Shown: positions 52,719 to 61,809, counted from the first letter of the stretch. The stretch: 64,000 nucleotides of DNA from Deinococcus sp045062605 (GCF_045062605.1 NZ_JBJGDW010000002.1:62001-126000), one strand, 5' to 3'. Made by a program: numbers and translations. The notes: generated by a model not told the origin, from the sequence alone.

Positions 52719-53924
52719 CTACAGCAACACCACGTCCACCACGTCACCGGTCTGCACCCCGCCGCCTTCTGGCACAATTACCAGCGCGTCGGCGTCGCTC
52801 AGCGAGCGCAGGATGCCGCTGCCCTGGGAGCCGTAATCCCCCACCTCTCCGTCCTGAATCACGCCGCGCCAGAAGGCCGTTTTGTCTTTCAGGCCACGAA
52901 ACGGTGTGGCGGCGCGCAGCTTCAGGCTCTGCACCGGCTGCCCGGTCAGGGCGGGGCGCACGATGACGTGGAAGACCACCAGACTGCTGACTGGATTCCC
53001 TGGCAGGCCAAAGACCGGCAGGCCGTTCCATCCCCCCAGAATGGCCGGGCCGCCGGGCCGCATCCGCACCTTCCAGAACGAGACCCGGCCACGTTCGATC
53101 AATAGATCGCGCATGAAGTCGTACTTGCCCATGCTGACGCCGCCGCTGGTCAGCAGAACGTCCGCGCCACCTGCTCCCGCGATGGCCGCCTGAAGCGACG
53201 CCGGGCTGTCCGGGGCGTGGCCCAGTTCGATGACCTCGCAGCCGTTTTCCCCCAGCATGGCCGACAGGCCCACGCGGTTGCTGTCGTAGACCTGCCCGGC
53301 TTGCAGGGGCAATCCTGGCTCGATCACCTCGTCTCCAGTGGACAGCAGCGCCACGCGCAATTTGCGGCGCACCGGCAGGCGGGCGTGGCCCAGCGCAACG
53401 GCCAGCGCCACGCGGGGGGCGCTCAGACGCAGGCCAGCGCGCATCACCGTTTCGCCCGCGCGGAAGTCGCCACCCTCGGGGCGCACGTCGGCGGGAAAGG
53501 CGGGGCGCAGCAGACCGACGTGTTTGGGGCCATCGTCCCGCAACTGTTCGACGGGGCAGATCGCGTCCGCGCCTTCCGGCAGCGGCGCACCCGTGTAGAT
53601 CCGCACGCACTCGCCCGCGCCCACGCGGCCATCAAAGGGCACTCCGGCGCGGCTCTCGCCCACGATCTTCAGGCGCACCGGGGCCTCGGCGCAGGCGCTC
53701 AGCGTATCCGCCTCACGCGCGGCGATGCCGTCCAGGGCACTTTCGGTGGCGCTGGGATGGCTGACCAGGGCCTCCAGATCGGCGGCCAGGGTGCGGCCCA
53801 GCGCCTGGGCGACGGGCACAGTCTCGGTCTCCAGTTCGGGCAGCAGCGCGGCCAGCATCTCGCGGGCCTCGGCCACGCTGACGTGCATGGGGAAGGATGG
53901 GTTGGCGGAAGTGGGGGCAGACAT
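52719..53924 (-). CDS. moeA: Molybdopterin molybdotransferase MoeA
   Basis: A 401-residue enzyme that inserts molybdate into adenylylated molybdopterin. Segments are MHVSVAEAREMLAALLPELE, PSATESALDGIAAREADTLS, GECVRIYTGAPLPEGADAIC, LLSTGDEVIEPGLPLQAGQV with the active-site aspartate, DVLLTSGGVSMGKYDFM, MRPGGPAILG and VFGLPGNPVSSLV. The family usually has S-x-MDG-YA in the second; here it reads SALDGIAA. ATG 53924 is chosen by family length. Other molybdenum cofactor genes are not in the window. Confidence 0.92.
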   Translation of the reverse strand: MSAPTSANPSFPMHVSVAEAREMLAALLPELETETVPVAQALGRTLAADLEALVSHPSATESALDGIAAREADTLSACAEAPVRLKIVGESRAGVPFDGRVGAGECVRIYTGAPLPEGADAICPVEQLRDDGPKHVGLLRPAFPADVRPEGGDFRAGETVMRAGLRLSAPRVALAVALGHARLPVRRKLRVALLSTGDEVIEPGLPLQAGQVYDSNRVGLSAMLGENGCEVIELGHAPDSPASLQAAIAGAGGADVLLTSGGVSMGKYDFMRDLLIERGRVSFWKVRMRPGGPAILGGWNGLPVFGLPGNPVSSLVVFHVIVRPALTGQPVQSLKLRAATPFRGLKDKTAFWRGVIQDGEVGDYGSQGSGILRSLSDADALVIVPEGGGVQTGDVVDVVLL

Positions 53925-54078
53925 GCTGTCAGCATAGTGGGCCAGCCGGAGCCGCCCTCCGTGAAGCGAAGCTGTAGGGCCGGGGCCGCGCCGCTCATCC
54001 CAAAGCGTTACACTCTTCGGGCGAGAAAACTCGTCCCGAGTCATTGGCGTCTGCCGCCGGACGAGCTATGGAGGCCGT

Positions 54079-54567
54079 ATGAACATTGAACAGGATAAAG
54101 TTGTCGATCTGGAATACAAGCTGACCGTGAAAGGTGAAGTCGTCGATCAGAGTGAACCCGGCGAGCCGCTGACCTACCTGCACGGCCACAGCAACATCAT
54201 TCCGGGTCTGGAAAAGGCGCTGGAAGGCCAAGCAGTGGGGTGTACGATGAAAGTCACGGTGCAGCCCGAGGACGGTTATGGCGAACGCGACGAGGACAAC
54301 ACCGAGGAACTGGCCCGCGAGGATTTCGAGGACGACATCGAGATCGGTGAAACCTACTACGCGCAGGCCGAGGACGGCAGCGTGATTCCCTTCACGGTCA
54401 TGGAACTGAACGGCGACATGGTCAAGGTGGACTTCAACCCCCCGCTGGCGGGCGAGGTCCTGAACTTCGACGTGACCGTGGTGGGTGTGCGCGACGCCAC
54501 CGCCGAGGAACTGGAACACGGCCACGCCCACACCCCGGATATGCTGGACCACGAACACGACGCGTAA
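54079..54567 (+). CDS. slyD: FKBP-type peptidyl-prolyl isomerase SlyD
   Basis: A 162-residue cytoplasmic FKBP with an insert-in-flap chaperone domain. Motifs: VVDLEYKLTVKGEVVDQSEP, GEPLTYLHGHSNIIPGLEKA, the flap AVGCTMKVTVQPEDGYGERD and the closing FDVTVVGVRDATAEELEHGH. The tail HGHAHTPDMLDHEHDA is rich in His and Asp and may bind metal ions. A terminator follows at 54594. Confidence 0.94.
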   Translation: MNIEQDKVVDLEYKLTVKGEVVDQSEPGEPLTYLHGHSNIIPGLEKALEGQAVGCTMKVTVQPEDGYGERDEDNTEELAREDFEDDIEIGETYYAQAEDGSVIPFTVMELNGDMVKVDFNPPLAGEVLNFDVTVVGVRDATAEELEHGHAHTPDMLDHEHDA

Positions 54568-54593
54568 AATCTGAACGTGCAGGACGAAGCAAA

Positions 54594-54637
54594 GCAGAGG
54601 TGGGCCGATGGACGGCCAGTCTCTGCCCCGCTTTTTT
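54594..54637 (+). terminator. Terminator of slyD
   Basis: GCAGAG/CTCTGC outer stem and GGCC/GGCC inner stem, then five bases and six T residues. Confidence 0.7.
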
Positions 54638-54734
54638 CGATGATGGCGGAGGGTACAGCTTGCCGCTTGGCGACCCTCTCATCCCCTGACTTGCACCGCC
54701 CCCTCAGATAAGAACAGAGGCGGCAAAGGGTCAC

Positions 54735-56069
54735 TCAGGGCGTCAGGCGGTTCCGGTCCCGTGGGAACGCGCGGGCATAGCGCACGTTGGAGATGCCCAG
54801 CAGCTTGGCGGTCAACCGTTCGGCCCCGATGGCGAAGCCGCCGTGCGGGGGCATGCCGAATTTGAAGACCTCCGAGTAGCCGGTCATGGCGTCGGGGTTC
54901 ATCTTGTAGGCGCGGATCGAGTCCATCAGCATGGCGTAATCGTGGATGCGCTGCCCGCCGGAGGTGATCTCGATGCCCCGGAACAGCAGGTCATAGCCGC
55001 GCGTCAGGTCCGGGTTCAGTGTGCCGTCCGCGTTGTGGTTCGCGTGCGTGTAGAAGGGCCGGGCGGCGCGCGGGTACTTGGTCACGAACACGAAATCGCT
55101 GCCCTCAGTTTCTGCGAAATGCTGGCTGAGCAGGCGTTCGGCTTCCGGGTCTAAATCTTTACCGCCCACCTGATGCCCGTATTTCTCGGTTACCAGTGCG
55201 CGGGCCTCCATTAGCGGAATGCGCGGGATGTGGGCCGGAACGTCGGGAATCGTCGCGCCCAGCAGCTCGAACTCCCCGGCGCTGGTCTCGCGCAGCCGCT
55301 CCATGATGGACGCCAGCAGGCCGTTCTGAAGGGCCATCACGTCTTCCTCGCTGTCGATGAAGCCCATTTCGACGTCCAGCGACAGGTACTCGTTGAGGTG
55401 ACGGCTGGTGGCGTGTTCCTCGGCACGGTAGACGGCGGCCACCTCGTAGACGCGCTCGAAGACGCCCACCATGATCTGCTTGTAAAGCTGCGGACTCTGC
55501 GCCAGATACGCCTGCTCGCCGAAATAATCCAGCTTGAACAGGTTCGCGCCGCCCTCCGCCCCCGCCGAGACGATCTTGGGCGTGCTGATCTCGGTAAATC
55601 CCTGTTCGCGCAGGTAGGTGTGGAAGCCGTAGACGATCTCGCCCTGCACCTTCAGCGCCGCCCGTTCGCGCAGCCCACGCAGCGACACGTAGCGGTAATC
55701 CAGCATGGTCTCGGGGTTGACGTTCCATTCCATCTTGGGAATTTCGAGGGGGGGCGCTTCCACGGCGGCGCTGACCACGCGGAAGTCCTCAATCTGAACC
55801 TCGTAGCCGCCCGGCGCTTTGGGGTGCGCCTTGACCTTGCCGATCACCTCGACGCTGCTTTCGGGCAGGGGCAACGTGAGGCCGCTGCCCACGCACTGGG
55901 TAATGCCGGACACGTCGCGCAATACCACGAACTGCACGCCGCCCAGATCGCGCCGGGCGTGGACGAAGCCTTGCAGGCGCACGGTCTGCCCGTCGTGCTG
56001 CGCGAGATCACGGGTCAGGGTACGGGGGAGTTTCTGTGTCGATGCGGCAGGCTGGGTTTCGGTGGTCAT
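54735..56069 (-). CDS. aspS: Aspartate--tRNA(Asp/Asn) ligase, archaeal type
   Basis: A 444-residue class IIb synthetase. An N-terminal OB anticodon domain (TVRLQGFVHARRDLGGVQFV) is followed by the class II core: KIVSAGAEGGANLFKLDYFG, motif 2 VYRAEEHATSRHLNEYLSLD and motif 3 GFAIGAERLTAKLLG. The length and lack of the bacterial GAD insertion mark the archaeal AspRS2 type, which in Deinococcus radiodurans is non-discriminating and charges both tRNA-Asp and tRNA-Asn; the latter is amidated by GatCAB. Its ATG is preceded by CAGGAGAC, downstream of an attenuator (56093-56193). No in-frame alternative start is favoured. Confidence 0.95.
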   Translation of the reverse strand: MTTETQPAASTQKLPRTLTRDLAQHDGQTVRLQGFVHARRDLGGVQFVVLRDVSGITQCVGSGLTLPLPESSVEVIGKVKAHPKAPGGYEVQIEDFRVVSAAVEAPPLEIPKMEWNVNPETMLDYRYVSLRGLRERAALKVQGEIVYGFHTYLREQGFTEISTPKIVSAGAEGGANLFKLDYFGEQAYLAQSPQLYKQIMVGVFERVYEVAAVYRAEEHATSRHLNEYLSLDVEMGFIDSEEDVMALQNGLLASIMERLRETSAGEFELLGATIPDVPAHIPRIPLMEARALVTEKYGHQVGGKDLDPEAERLLSQHFAETEGSDFVFVTKYPRAARPFYTHANHNADGTLNPDLTRGYDLLFRGIEITSGGQRIHDYAMLMDSIRAYKMNPDAMTGYSEVFKFGMPPHGGFAIGAERLTAKLLGISNVRYARAFPRDRNRLTP

Positions 56070-56092
56070 GAAGTCTCCTGTATGGACTGGCT

Positions 56093-56158
56093 AAAAAAAG
56101 CCCCCGACTCCGGTGAGGAGGTCAGGGGCGCAACGGCTTAAGCGTCCCCTACTGGGGA
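56093..56158 (-). promoter_or_regulatory. aspS transcription attenuator: pause, antiterminator and terminator hairpins
   Basis: On the minus strand: segment 1 TCCCC (56158-56154) pairs with GGGGA (56149-56145). Segment 2 GGGGACGC (56149-56142) pairs with GCGCCCC (56131-56125) with one bulged A, an antiterminator. Segment 3 GCCCCTGAC (56129-56121) pairs with GTCGGGGGC (56108-56100, one G-U), followed by seven U residues (56099-56093), a terminator. Segments 2:3 and 3:4 cannot form together, exactly as in the trp leader. Confidence 0.88.
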
Positions 56159-56193
56159 TCGTTATCGTTGTCGTTCAGGGCAGCCGCGAACAT
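56149..56193 (-). CDS. Leader peptide with Asn/Asp control codons (aspS attenuator)
   Basis: ATG at 56193 opens a 14-codon ORF encoding MFAAALNDNDNDPQ and ending TAG, with codons AAC GAC AAC GAT AAC GAT in a row. TAGACT (56206-56201) ends seven bases before the ATG, indicating a leaderless mRNA. The TAG falls within the loop of hairpin 1:2, so a ribosome terminating there covers segment 2 and permits the terminator; a ribosome stalled at the Asn/Asp codons frees segment 2. It lies 80 bases before aspS. Confidence 0.85.
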   Translation of the reverse strand: MFAAALNDNDNDPQ

Positions 56194-56200
56194 GCGGGCA

Positions 56201-56230
56201 AGTCTAGCGGGCGCGGGGGCCGGATTTCAA
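56201..56230 (-). promoter_or_regulatory. aspS leader promoter
   Basis: -35 TTGAAA (56230-56225), an 18-base spacer, and -10 TAGACT (56206-56201), both close to consensus. The first transcribed base should be near 56193, the A of the leader peptide ATG. Confidence 0.75.
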
Positions 56231-56268
56231 CGTGGAAACTAGTCAACGCGGCGGCTAGGCAGGGGAGA

Positions 56269-56838
56269 CTAATCAGAGGTGGCATCCTCGCCACTGGCGG
56301 CCATGACTGCGTCCAATCTTGCCGCCGTCTCTGCCGCGCCCATCACACGGGCGGCGTCTGCGGCGCTGGCCCCGCCCGCGTCGCGCACGCTGGGATCGGC
56401 CCCCAGGTCCAGCAGCCAGTTCAGCATGTCCATGCGGCCAAACATGGCGGCCATCATCAGCGCCGTCCTGCCGCCAGGTGCGGCCACGTCCAGCCCCGCG
56501 CCGCGCTCCACCAGCAGTTCGGCGGTGGCCTGATCGCCCCGGAAGGCCGCGCCCATCAGCGGCGTCTGTCCCTGATCGTTCAGGATGTCGGGATCGCCGC
56601 CCCGGTCCAGCAGCGTGCGGACGGCCTCCGTGTGGCTGTGGTAGGCCGCCAGCATCAGCAGCGTGTCGCCGCGTGTGTTCTGGAGGTTGGGCGGCAGTCC
56701 CTTTTCCAGCCACGTTTTCAGGAAATCGGCATCCCCGTTGCGCGCCGCCTCGAAGGCGGACTGCATGATGTCCAGCACCTCGGCGTCAGTGGCCTCGGCG
56801 GATTGCGGGTTGGTTTGTGGCTCGTGATCGGCAGACAT
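56269..56838 (-). CDS. Ankyrin repeat protein
   Basis: A 189-residue protein with about four ankyrin repeats: NTRGDTLLMLAAYHSHTEAV, NDQGQTPLMGAAFRGDQATA, APGGRTALMMAAMFGRMDML and DAGGASAADAARVMGAAETA. The pattern (DxxGxTPLxxAA) is regular. Ankyrin domains bind partner proteins; the partner is not predicted. ATG at 56838 is preferred, with AAAGGAG in front. It is upstream of the aspS leader on the same strand, with about 30 bases between its stop and the leader promoter, so aspS may also receive read-through. Confidence 0.88.
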   Translation of the reverse strand: MSADHEPQTNPQSAEATDAEVLDIMQSAFEAARNGDADFLKTWLEKGLPPNLQNTRGDTLLMLAAYHSHTEAVRTLLDRGGDPDILNDQGQTPLMGAAFRGDQATAELLVERGAGLDVAAPGGRTALMMAAMFGRMDMLNWLLDLGADPSVRDAGGASAADAARVMGAAETAARLDAVMAASGEDATSD

Positions 56839-57008
56839 GGGGAAACTCCTTTTTGGGTGCGGTTTGGGAAAGTGTGGCTGGGAGACGGACAAACTTCTGC
56901 CGTCAGCATAAGGGCCGTTGATGTGTGGGCTGGTGCTATGGGGCGGGTGGACCCGCTTTGTTCCTCCCGCTCATATGCCCTGCCCCGCAGCCCGTACACT
57001 GCCCTGTT

Positions 57009-59582
57009 ATGTTGCGTCCCCGTATCAAGCCCACCCGTATCAAACCCGAGGTGATGAGTCCAGTGGGAGGCTTTCCCCAACTGAAGGCAGCGGTGGAAGC
57101 CGGGGCCGACGCGGTGTTCTTCGGCGTCAATCCAGCCAGTGGTGAGGGCCGGGCAGATGGCGCTGGCTTTCACGCGCGGGCCAAAGTCGGTTTTGATGCC
57201 GAGGCCCTGCCAGAGATCATGCGCGGCCTGCACGCGCGCGGGGTGCAGGGCTTCGTCACCTTCAACGTGCTGGTCTTTGACCGCGAGTTGCGGGATGCCG
57301 AACGCCAACTGATGGCGCTGGCCGAGGCCGGGGTGGATGCCCTGATCGTGCAGGATCACGGCGTCGCCCGCCTCGCCCAGCAGATCTGCCCCGATCTGCC
57401 CATCCACGGCAGCACGCAGATGAGTATCACCTCTGCCGAGGGGGCCGAACACGCCCGCCGCTTCGGGGCCAGCCGCGTGGTGCTGGGCCGCGAGCTGAGC
57501 CTGAAAGACATTGAGCGCATCGCTAATCAGACGGATGTGGAGCTGGAGACCTTCGTCCACGGCGCACTGTGCGTGTCTTACTCCGGCCAGTGCTTTTCCT
57601 CCGAGGCGTGGGGGGGCCGCAGCGCCAACCGGGGCCAGTGCGCCCAGGCGTGCCGCCTGCCGTATGACCTGCTGGTGGATGGCGAATACCGTGATCTGGG
57701 GGACGCCCGTTACCTGCTGTCCCCCGGTGACCTCTACGCACTGCATCAGGTGCCGGAGCTGGTGCGGATCGGCGTGAATTGCCTGAAAATCGAGGGCCGT
57801 TACAAGGACGCCGAGTTCGTGGCGCTGACCACCGCTGCCTACCGTCAGGCCGTGGACGAGGCGTGGGCGGGCCTGCCGCTGAGCATCACGCCGCAGCAGG
57901 AGCAGGATCTGGAGCAGGTCTACTCGCGCGGGCTGGCCCCGCATTTCATGGCCGGAACCAACCACCAGACGGTGGTGCGTGGGCGTGCGCCGAGACACCG
58001 GGGCGTGCCTGTCGGCACCGTGCGCGGCGTCACCGAACGCGGTGTGCTGGCCGAACTGTCCGAACCCCTCAAGCCCGGCGATGGTCTGGTCTTCGATCCC
58101 GCCAACTGGCGCACGCCCGAGGGCCGCGAGGAAGGCGGTTTCCTGTACGGTTTGTGGCAGAACGGACAGCAGACGGAAGACGTGCGCTCGGGCGGCGTAT
58201 ACGAACTGCGTTTCGGGCGCGGCGCGGTGGACGGCTCGCGCGTTCGCGTGGGCGATCCGGTCTGGCGCACGCATGACCCCAGCCTGAATGCCCGCGTCAA
58301 ACCGCTGATTGAGGCGGGCGATCCGGTGTATACGCGCCCGATCAGCGCCCATTTCGTGGGCCATGTCGGGCAGCCGCCCCAACTCACCCTGACCGATGAG
58401 GCAGGTCACAGCTTCACCGCCAGTCTCCCCGAACCCCTATCGCCTGCCCGCAACCGTGCGCTGGATGAATCCGGTTTGAGAGAGCAACTGGGCAAGCTGG
58501 GCGGCACGGGCTATCACCTGCAAGAACTGAGTGTGGATTTGCGCGGCGAGGGGTTTCTGCCCGTCAGCGCCCTGAACGGACTGCGGCGGGAAGTGGTGGA
58601 GGGCCTGACCGAACTGCGGGCGGCGGCTCCAGCGCGGCGGATCGAGGGCGTGCTGGACGATGTTCTTTCTGCCACCCCACGTCCACTGGATGAACAGAGG
58701 ACTGAAAACCCACGCCTGCACATCCTCGTCCGAACCCCCGAACAACTGGACGCGGCCCTGGCTGAAGTGCCGGATTCCATCACCCTCGATTATCTGGAAC
58801 TGTACGGCCTGAAACCCAGCGTGGAGCGCGTCAAAGCGGCTGGAATCGCCGTGCGGGTGGCGAGTCCGCGCATCCTCAAGCCCACCGAACAGAACTTGCA
58901 GAAGTTCCTGCTATCGCTGGACGCCGGGATTCTGGTTCGCAGCGGTGGCCTGTTGGAAGGCTTGCAGGACGCGGGCGAAACCGAGCTGACCGGCGACTTC
59001 TCCCTCAACGCCGCCAATGTGCTGACCGCCCGCGCGCTGCTGGAGCTGGGCCTCGACAGGCTGACGCCCACGCATGACCTGAACGCGCAGCAGATCATGG
59101 AACTGGCCGGATTGGTTGGCCCCGGACGACTGGAGGTCATCGCCTACGGTCACCTGCCCGTCTTTCACACCGAGCATTGCGTGTTCTGCCGTTTCCTGAG
59201 TGACGGCACCGATTACACCAACTGCGGCCACCCCTGCGAAACCCACCGCATCGCCCTGCGCGACGAACGCGGGCGCACGCATCCGGTGATGGCCGACGTG
59301 GGCTGCCGCAACACCGTGTTCGAGGGCCGTCCGCAGATCGCCGCCGCTCATCTGGAGGACTGGCTGGTGGCGGGCCTGCGTGACCTGCGCCTGGAATTCG
59401 TCCACGAAACGCCAGAACAGGTGCGCGAGGTCATCCGCGCCCACCGCGCTTTCCTGAACGGTGAACTGGGGGCCGCGAAATTGGAGGCCACCCTCGCCGG
59501 CATCAGCGACGGCGGGACCACCGAGGGCAGCCTGTTCATACCGCACGACTTCGGAATGCTGGATGCGCTGCCCATCGTGTAA
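57009..59582 (+). CDS. U32 family protein (RlhA-like tRNA/rRNA hydroxylation type), long form
   Basis: An 857-residue U32 protein. Core signatures: VMSPVGGFPQLKAAVEAGAD, AVFFGV, GSTQMSITSAEGAEHARRFG, SRVVLGRELSLKDI, the cysteine-rich FVHGALCVSYSGQCFSSEAW, RGQCAQACRLPYDL and CLKIEGRYKDAEFVA. After the core a long C-terminal part has a further cysteine set (HTEHCVFCRF, TNCGHPCETH). E. coli RlhA, about 650 residues, makes 5-hydroxycytidine at position 2501 of 23S rRNA, a change also reported in D. radiodurans; that this gene does it is inferred. TACACT lies eight bases before the ATG. Confidence 0.85.
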   Translation: MLRPRIKPTRIKPEVMSPVGGFPQLKAAVEAGADAVFFGVNPASGEGRADGAGFHARAKVGFDAEALPEIMRGLHARGVQGFVTFNVLVFDRELRDAERQLMALAEAGVDALIVQDHGVARLAQQICPDLPIHGSTQMSITSAEGAEHARRFGASRVVLGRELSLKDIERIANQTDVELETFVHGALCVSYSGQCFSSEAWGGRSANRGQCAQACRLPYDLLVDGEYRDLGDARYLLSPGDLYALHQVPELVRIGVNCLKIEGRYKDAEFVALTTAAYRQAVDEAWAGLPLSITPQQEQDLEQVYSRGLAPHFMAGTNHQTVVRGRAPRHRGVPVGTVRGVTERGVLAELSEPLKPGDGLVFDPANWRTPEGREEGGFLYGLWQNGQQTEDVRSGGVYELRFGRGAVDGSRVRVGDPVWRTHDPSLNARVKPLIEAGDPVYTRPISAHFVGHVGQPPQLTLTDEAGHSFTASLPEPLSPARNRALDESGLREQLGKLGGTGYHLQELSVDLRGEGFLPVSALNGLRREVVEGLTELRAAAPARRIEGVLDDVLSATPRPLDEQRTENPRLHILVRTPEQLDAALAEVPDSITLDYLELYGLKPSVERVKAAGIAVRVASPRILKPTEQNLQKFLLSLDAGILVRSGGLLEGLQDAGETELTGDFSLNAANVLTARALLELGLDRLTPTHDLNAQQIMELAGLVGPGRLEVIAYGHLPVFHTEHCVFCRFLSDGTDYTNCGHPCETHRIALRDERGRTHPVMADVGCRNTVFEGRPQIAAAHLEDWLVAGLRDLRLEFVHETPEQVREVIRAHRAFLNGELGAAKLEATLAGISDGGTTEGSLFIPHDFGMLDALPIV

Positions 59583-59662
59583 TCTCCAGGCAGTCCCGGC
59601 ATTCCGAACGGGGATGTTAGATTCCTCCCGGTCAATTGGGGCGTATTCAGCTACGCTGTCCC

Positions 59663-60217
59663 ATGCTTCCTCACGCGCATCCGGTCAAGGTGGAGCGGCA
59701 CGATGTTCAGGCGAAATGTCATTACACCAATACCGGCGTGCGCGCCGTGAAAACCTACCGAGAGACGAGCGCGGGCCTGTATGTGGCCCGCGATTTCGTT
59801 GGGCATCCGCGCATTCGCCACTGGCAGGCGCACCTGCTGCCCGCGCAGCATCTGGTGGTCTGCCGCTACGCCTTTCACGGACGGCGCGAGCATGATTATT
59901 ACATTGACGTGGCCCAGATCACCCGCGAGGGCGGCGTCTGGAACGTGCGGGATCTGTACCTGGACATCGTGCTGCACGACGGTCTGGGTGCAGAAATCGC
60001 CGACACCGATGAACTGCTGGCGGCCTGGGAGGCGGGTTTCCTGACCTCTGACGAATTGCGACAGGCCATTGAGGTGGCCCACGGCACCGTCTCGGAGCTG
60101 GCCCGCGCCGAGTACACCCTGAACCACTGGCTGACCGCGCAGGATTTGCGGCTGGAATGGCAGAGCGACGCTCAGGACGTGCAGATGGACGAGGCCAGAC
60201 ACCCGGCCCTGTCCTGA
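59663..60217 (+). CDS. DUF402 domain protein
   Basis: A 184-residue protein with a DUF402 fold: GLYVARDFVGHPRIRHWQAH, then REHDYYIDVAQITREGGVWN, VRDLYLDIVLHDG and AEIADTDELLAAWEAGFLTS. The acidic residues and the DYYIDV core resemble FomD/YgaC-type nucleotide hydrolases, but the catalytic set has not been verified. TACGCT lies five bases before the ATG. Function unassigned. Confidence 0.82.
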   Translation: MLPHAHPVKVERHDVQAKCHYTNTGVRAVKTYRETSAGLYVARDFVGHPRIRHWQAHLLPAQHLVVCRYAFHGRREHDYYIDVAQITREGGVWNVRDLYLDIVLHDGLGAEIADTDELLAAWEAGFLTSDELRQAIEVAHGTVSELARAEYTLNHWLTAQDLRLEWQSDAQDVQMDEARHPALS

Positions 60218-60242
60218 CATCTGCCTGTCCTAAAATCTATGG

Positions 60243-60959
60243 GTGAAGATTGACGGCAGTCCCCATCAGACCCGCCTGGAAGCCGCCCTGCCCGCCGTGT
60301 TGAAGCGCATTGCCGCCACGCCGGGCGTTTACGCGGCGCTGTGGTGCGGCTCTGCGGCGCGTGGGGAGGCCAACGCCTACAGCGATCTGGATTTTCACGC
60401 CCTTGTAAGTGGTGATCACCGCTGGCGCAGCAATTTCATGGTGGACGGTGTGCCCGTGGAGGTCTTTCACAATCCGGTCCGTAAGGTGCGCGCCATGCTC
60501 GCCGCAGAGGATGCCGCGACGATCACCATGTTCGCCCAGGGCCGGGCGGTCCTGCCCCATCCTGATCTGGACGCGCTGATGGCCGAGGCCCGTGCCCTCT
60601 ATGCGGCTGGCCCCACACCCAGACCTGTCAGTCCATCCACCCAGTTCATGCTGGTGGACGCCGTGATGGACGCCCGCGCCAGCCGCCAAACTCCGGTTCA
60701 CGCGCTGACCGTCATGGCGGCGCTCGGCCCGCTGGTGATGCGGCCCCTGTACGCCGCTGGTGGCTGGTGGGACGTGAAACGTGAACACTGGCTGGACGAT
60801 CTGGAGGCCAAGGCTCCGGCGGTTGCCCAGGAACTCCGGCTCGTGCTGGGCGCAGCGACGGATGACGCGCGGCAGGAAGCGTTCGAGGTTCTGGCACGGC
60901 GGCTGACCGGCCAACTGGAGTACACGGACGGCGGAACTGAACCCGAACCCGTTCCCTGA
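60243..60959 (+). CDS. Nucleotidyltransferase-fold protein (aminoglycoside adenylyltransferase-like)
   Basis: A 238-residue protein of the DNA polymerase beta-like superfamily. The signature is LWCGSAARGEANAYSDLDFH, with GS and DxD metal ligands, and a third acidic strand in VPVEVFHNP. The C-terminus is helical. A single-gene unit: TAAAAT (60231-60236) is six bases before the GTG start. Relatives include drug-modifying adenylyltransferases and MNT-type antitoxins; no toxin partner is adjacent. Confidence 0.8.
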   Translation: MKIDGSPHQTRLEAALPAVLKRIAATPGVYAALWCGSAARGEANAYSDLDFHALVSGDHRWRSNFMVDGVPVEVFHNPVRKVRAMLAAEDAATITMFAQGRAVLPHPDLDALMAEARALYAAGPTPRPVSPSTQFMLVDAVMDARASRQTPVHALTVMAALGPLVMRPLYAAGGWWDVKREHWLDDLEAKAPAVAQELRLVLGAATDDARQEAFEVLARRLTGQLEYTDGGTEPEPVP

Positions 60960-61005
60960 ATCCGAGTCAGTCCCCTGTCATTCCGCCCGGCCTAAACTTT
61001 GCCCA

Positions 61006-61782
61006 ATGATCGAGGTCAGCCACTACAGCAAACGCTACGGCGCACACGAGGCCGTGCAGGACCTCAGTTTCACCGTGCAGCCCGGCGCAGTCTTTGGCCT
61101 GCTGGGCAGCAACGGGGCAGGGAAGACCACCACCATCCGCGCGCTGGTGGGCCTGACGCGCCCGACTTCCGGTAGCGTGCGCGTGGCCGGATTTGACGTG
61201 TGGAAGGAGCCTGTGAAAGCAAAAGCCGCCTTCGGCTACATCCCGGATCGCCCGTACCTGTACGGCAAATTGACGGCCCGCGAGCTGCTGCGCTTCGTGG
61301 GCCAGCTTTACAAGGTGGAGGGCGCAGACGCCGAGATTGACCGCTGGCTCACGCTGTTCAGACTGGAAGATTTTGGCAACGAGTTGATAGAAACCTTTTC
61401 CCACGGGATGCGGCAGAAGGTGGCGATCATCTCCGCCATGCTTCCTGATCCCGGCGTGCTGATCATTGACGAGCCGATGGTGGGCCTGGACCCCCACGCC
61501 GCCCGTCAGGTGCGCGAACTGTTCCGCGCCCACGCTGACCGGGGCCGTACCGTGCTGCTGACTACCCACAGCCTCCCGCTGGCCGAGGCCGTCTGTGACC
61601 GCTTGGTGGTGCTGGACCGGGGCCGCGTGCTGGGCGAGGGCACGATGGATGACCTGCGCGCCCGCACTGGCACAGCAGCCGGGGGCGTCCACGGCGACAG
61701 CCTGGAGCGCATCTTCTTCCGCCTGATCGAGGAGGAGCAGGAGGAGCAAAGGCTGCGGCGGGAAGGGGTGGCGGCAGGATGA
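61006..61782 (+). CDS. ABC exporter ATP-binding protein
   Basis: A 258-residue ATPase. Walker A is GSNGAGKTTT, the Q-loop YIPDRPYL, a variant signature FSHGMRQKVAI, Walker B VLIIDEP, and H-loop TTHS. It resembles Ccm/Nod-type exporters (ABC-2). TAAACT is seven bases before the ATG. The C-terminus is Glu- and Arg-rich (EEEQEEQRLRREG). It pairs with the permease downstream. Confidence 0.92.
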   Translation: MIEVSHYSKRYGAHEAVQDLSFTVQPGAVFGLLGSNGAGKTTTIRALVGLTRPTSGSVRVAGFDVWKEPVKAKAAFGYIPDRPYLYGKLTARELLRFVGQLYKVEGADAEIDRWLTLFRLEDFGNELIETFSHGMRQKVAIISAMLPDPGVLIIDEPMVGLDPHAARQVRELFRAHADRGRTVLLTTHSLPLAEAVCDRLVVLDRGRVLGEGTMDDLRARTGTAAGGVHGDSLERIFFRLIEEEQEEQRLRREGVAAG

Positions 61783-61809
61783 ATGGCTTGCTGAGAGCCG
61801 CGAGCTTTT

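Noticed and set aside
56269..56713. Second minus-strand frame inside the ankyrin gene
   Set aside because: The overlapping frame encodes regular ankyrin repeats; this one is Arg/Gly-rich shadow.
60243..60959. MNT/HEPN toxin-antitoxin system
   Set aside because: The protein is larger than MNT antitoxins and no HEPN partner is adjacent.
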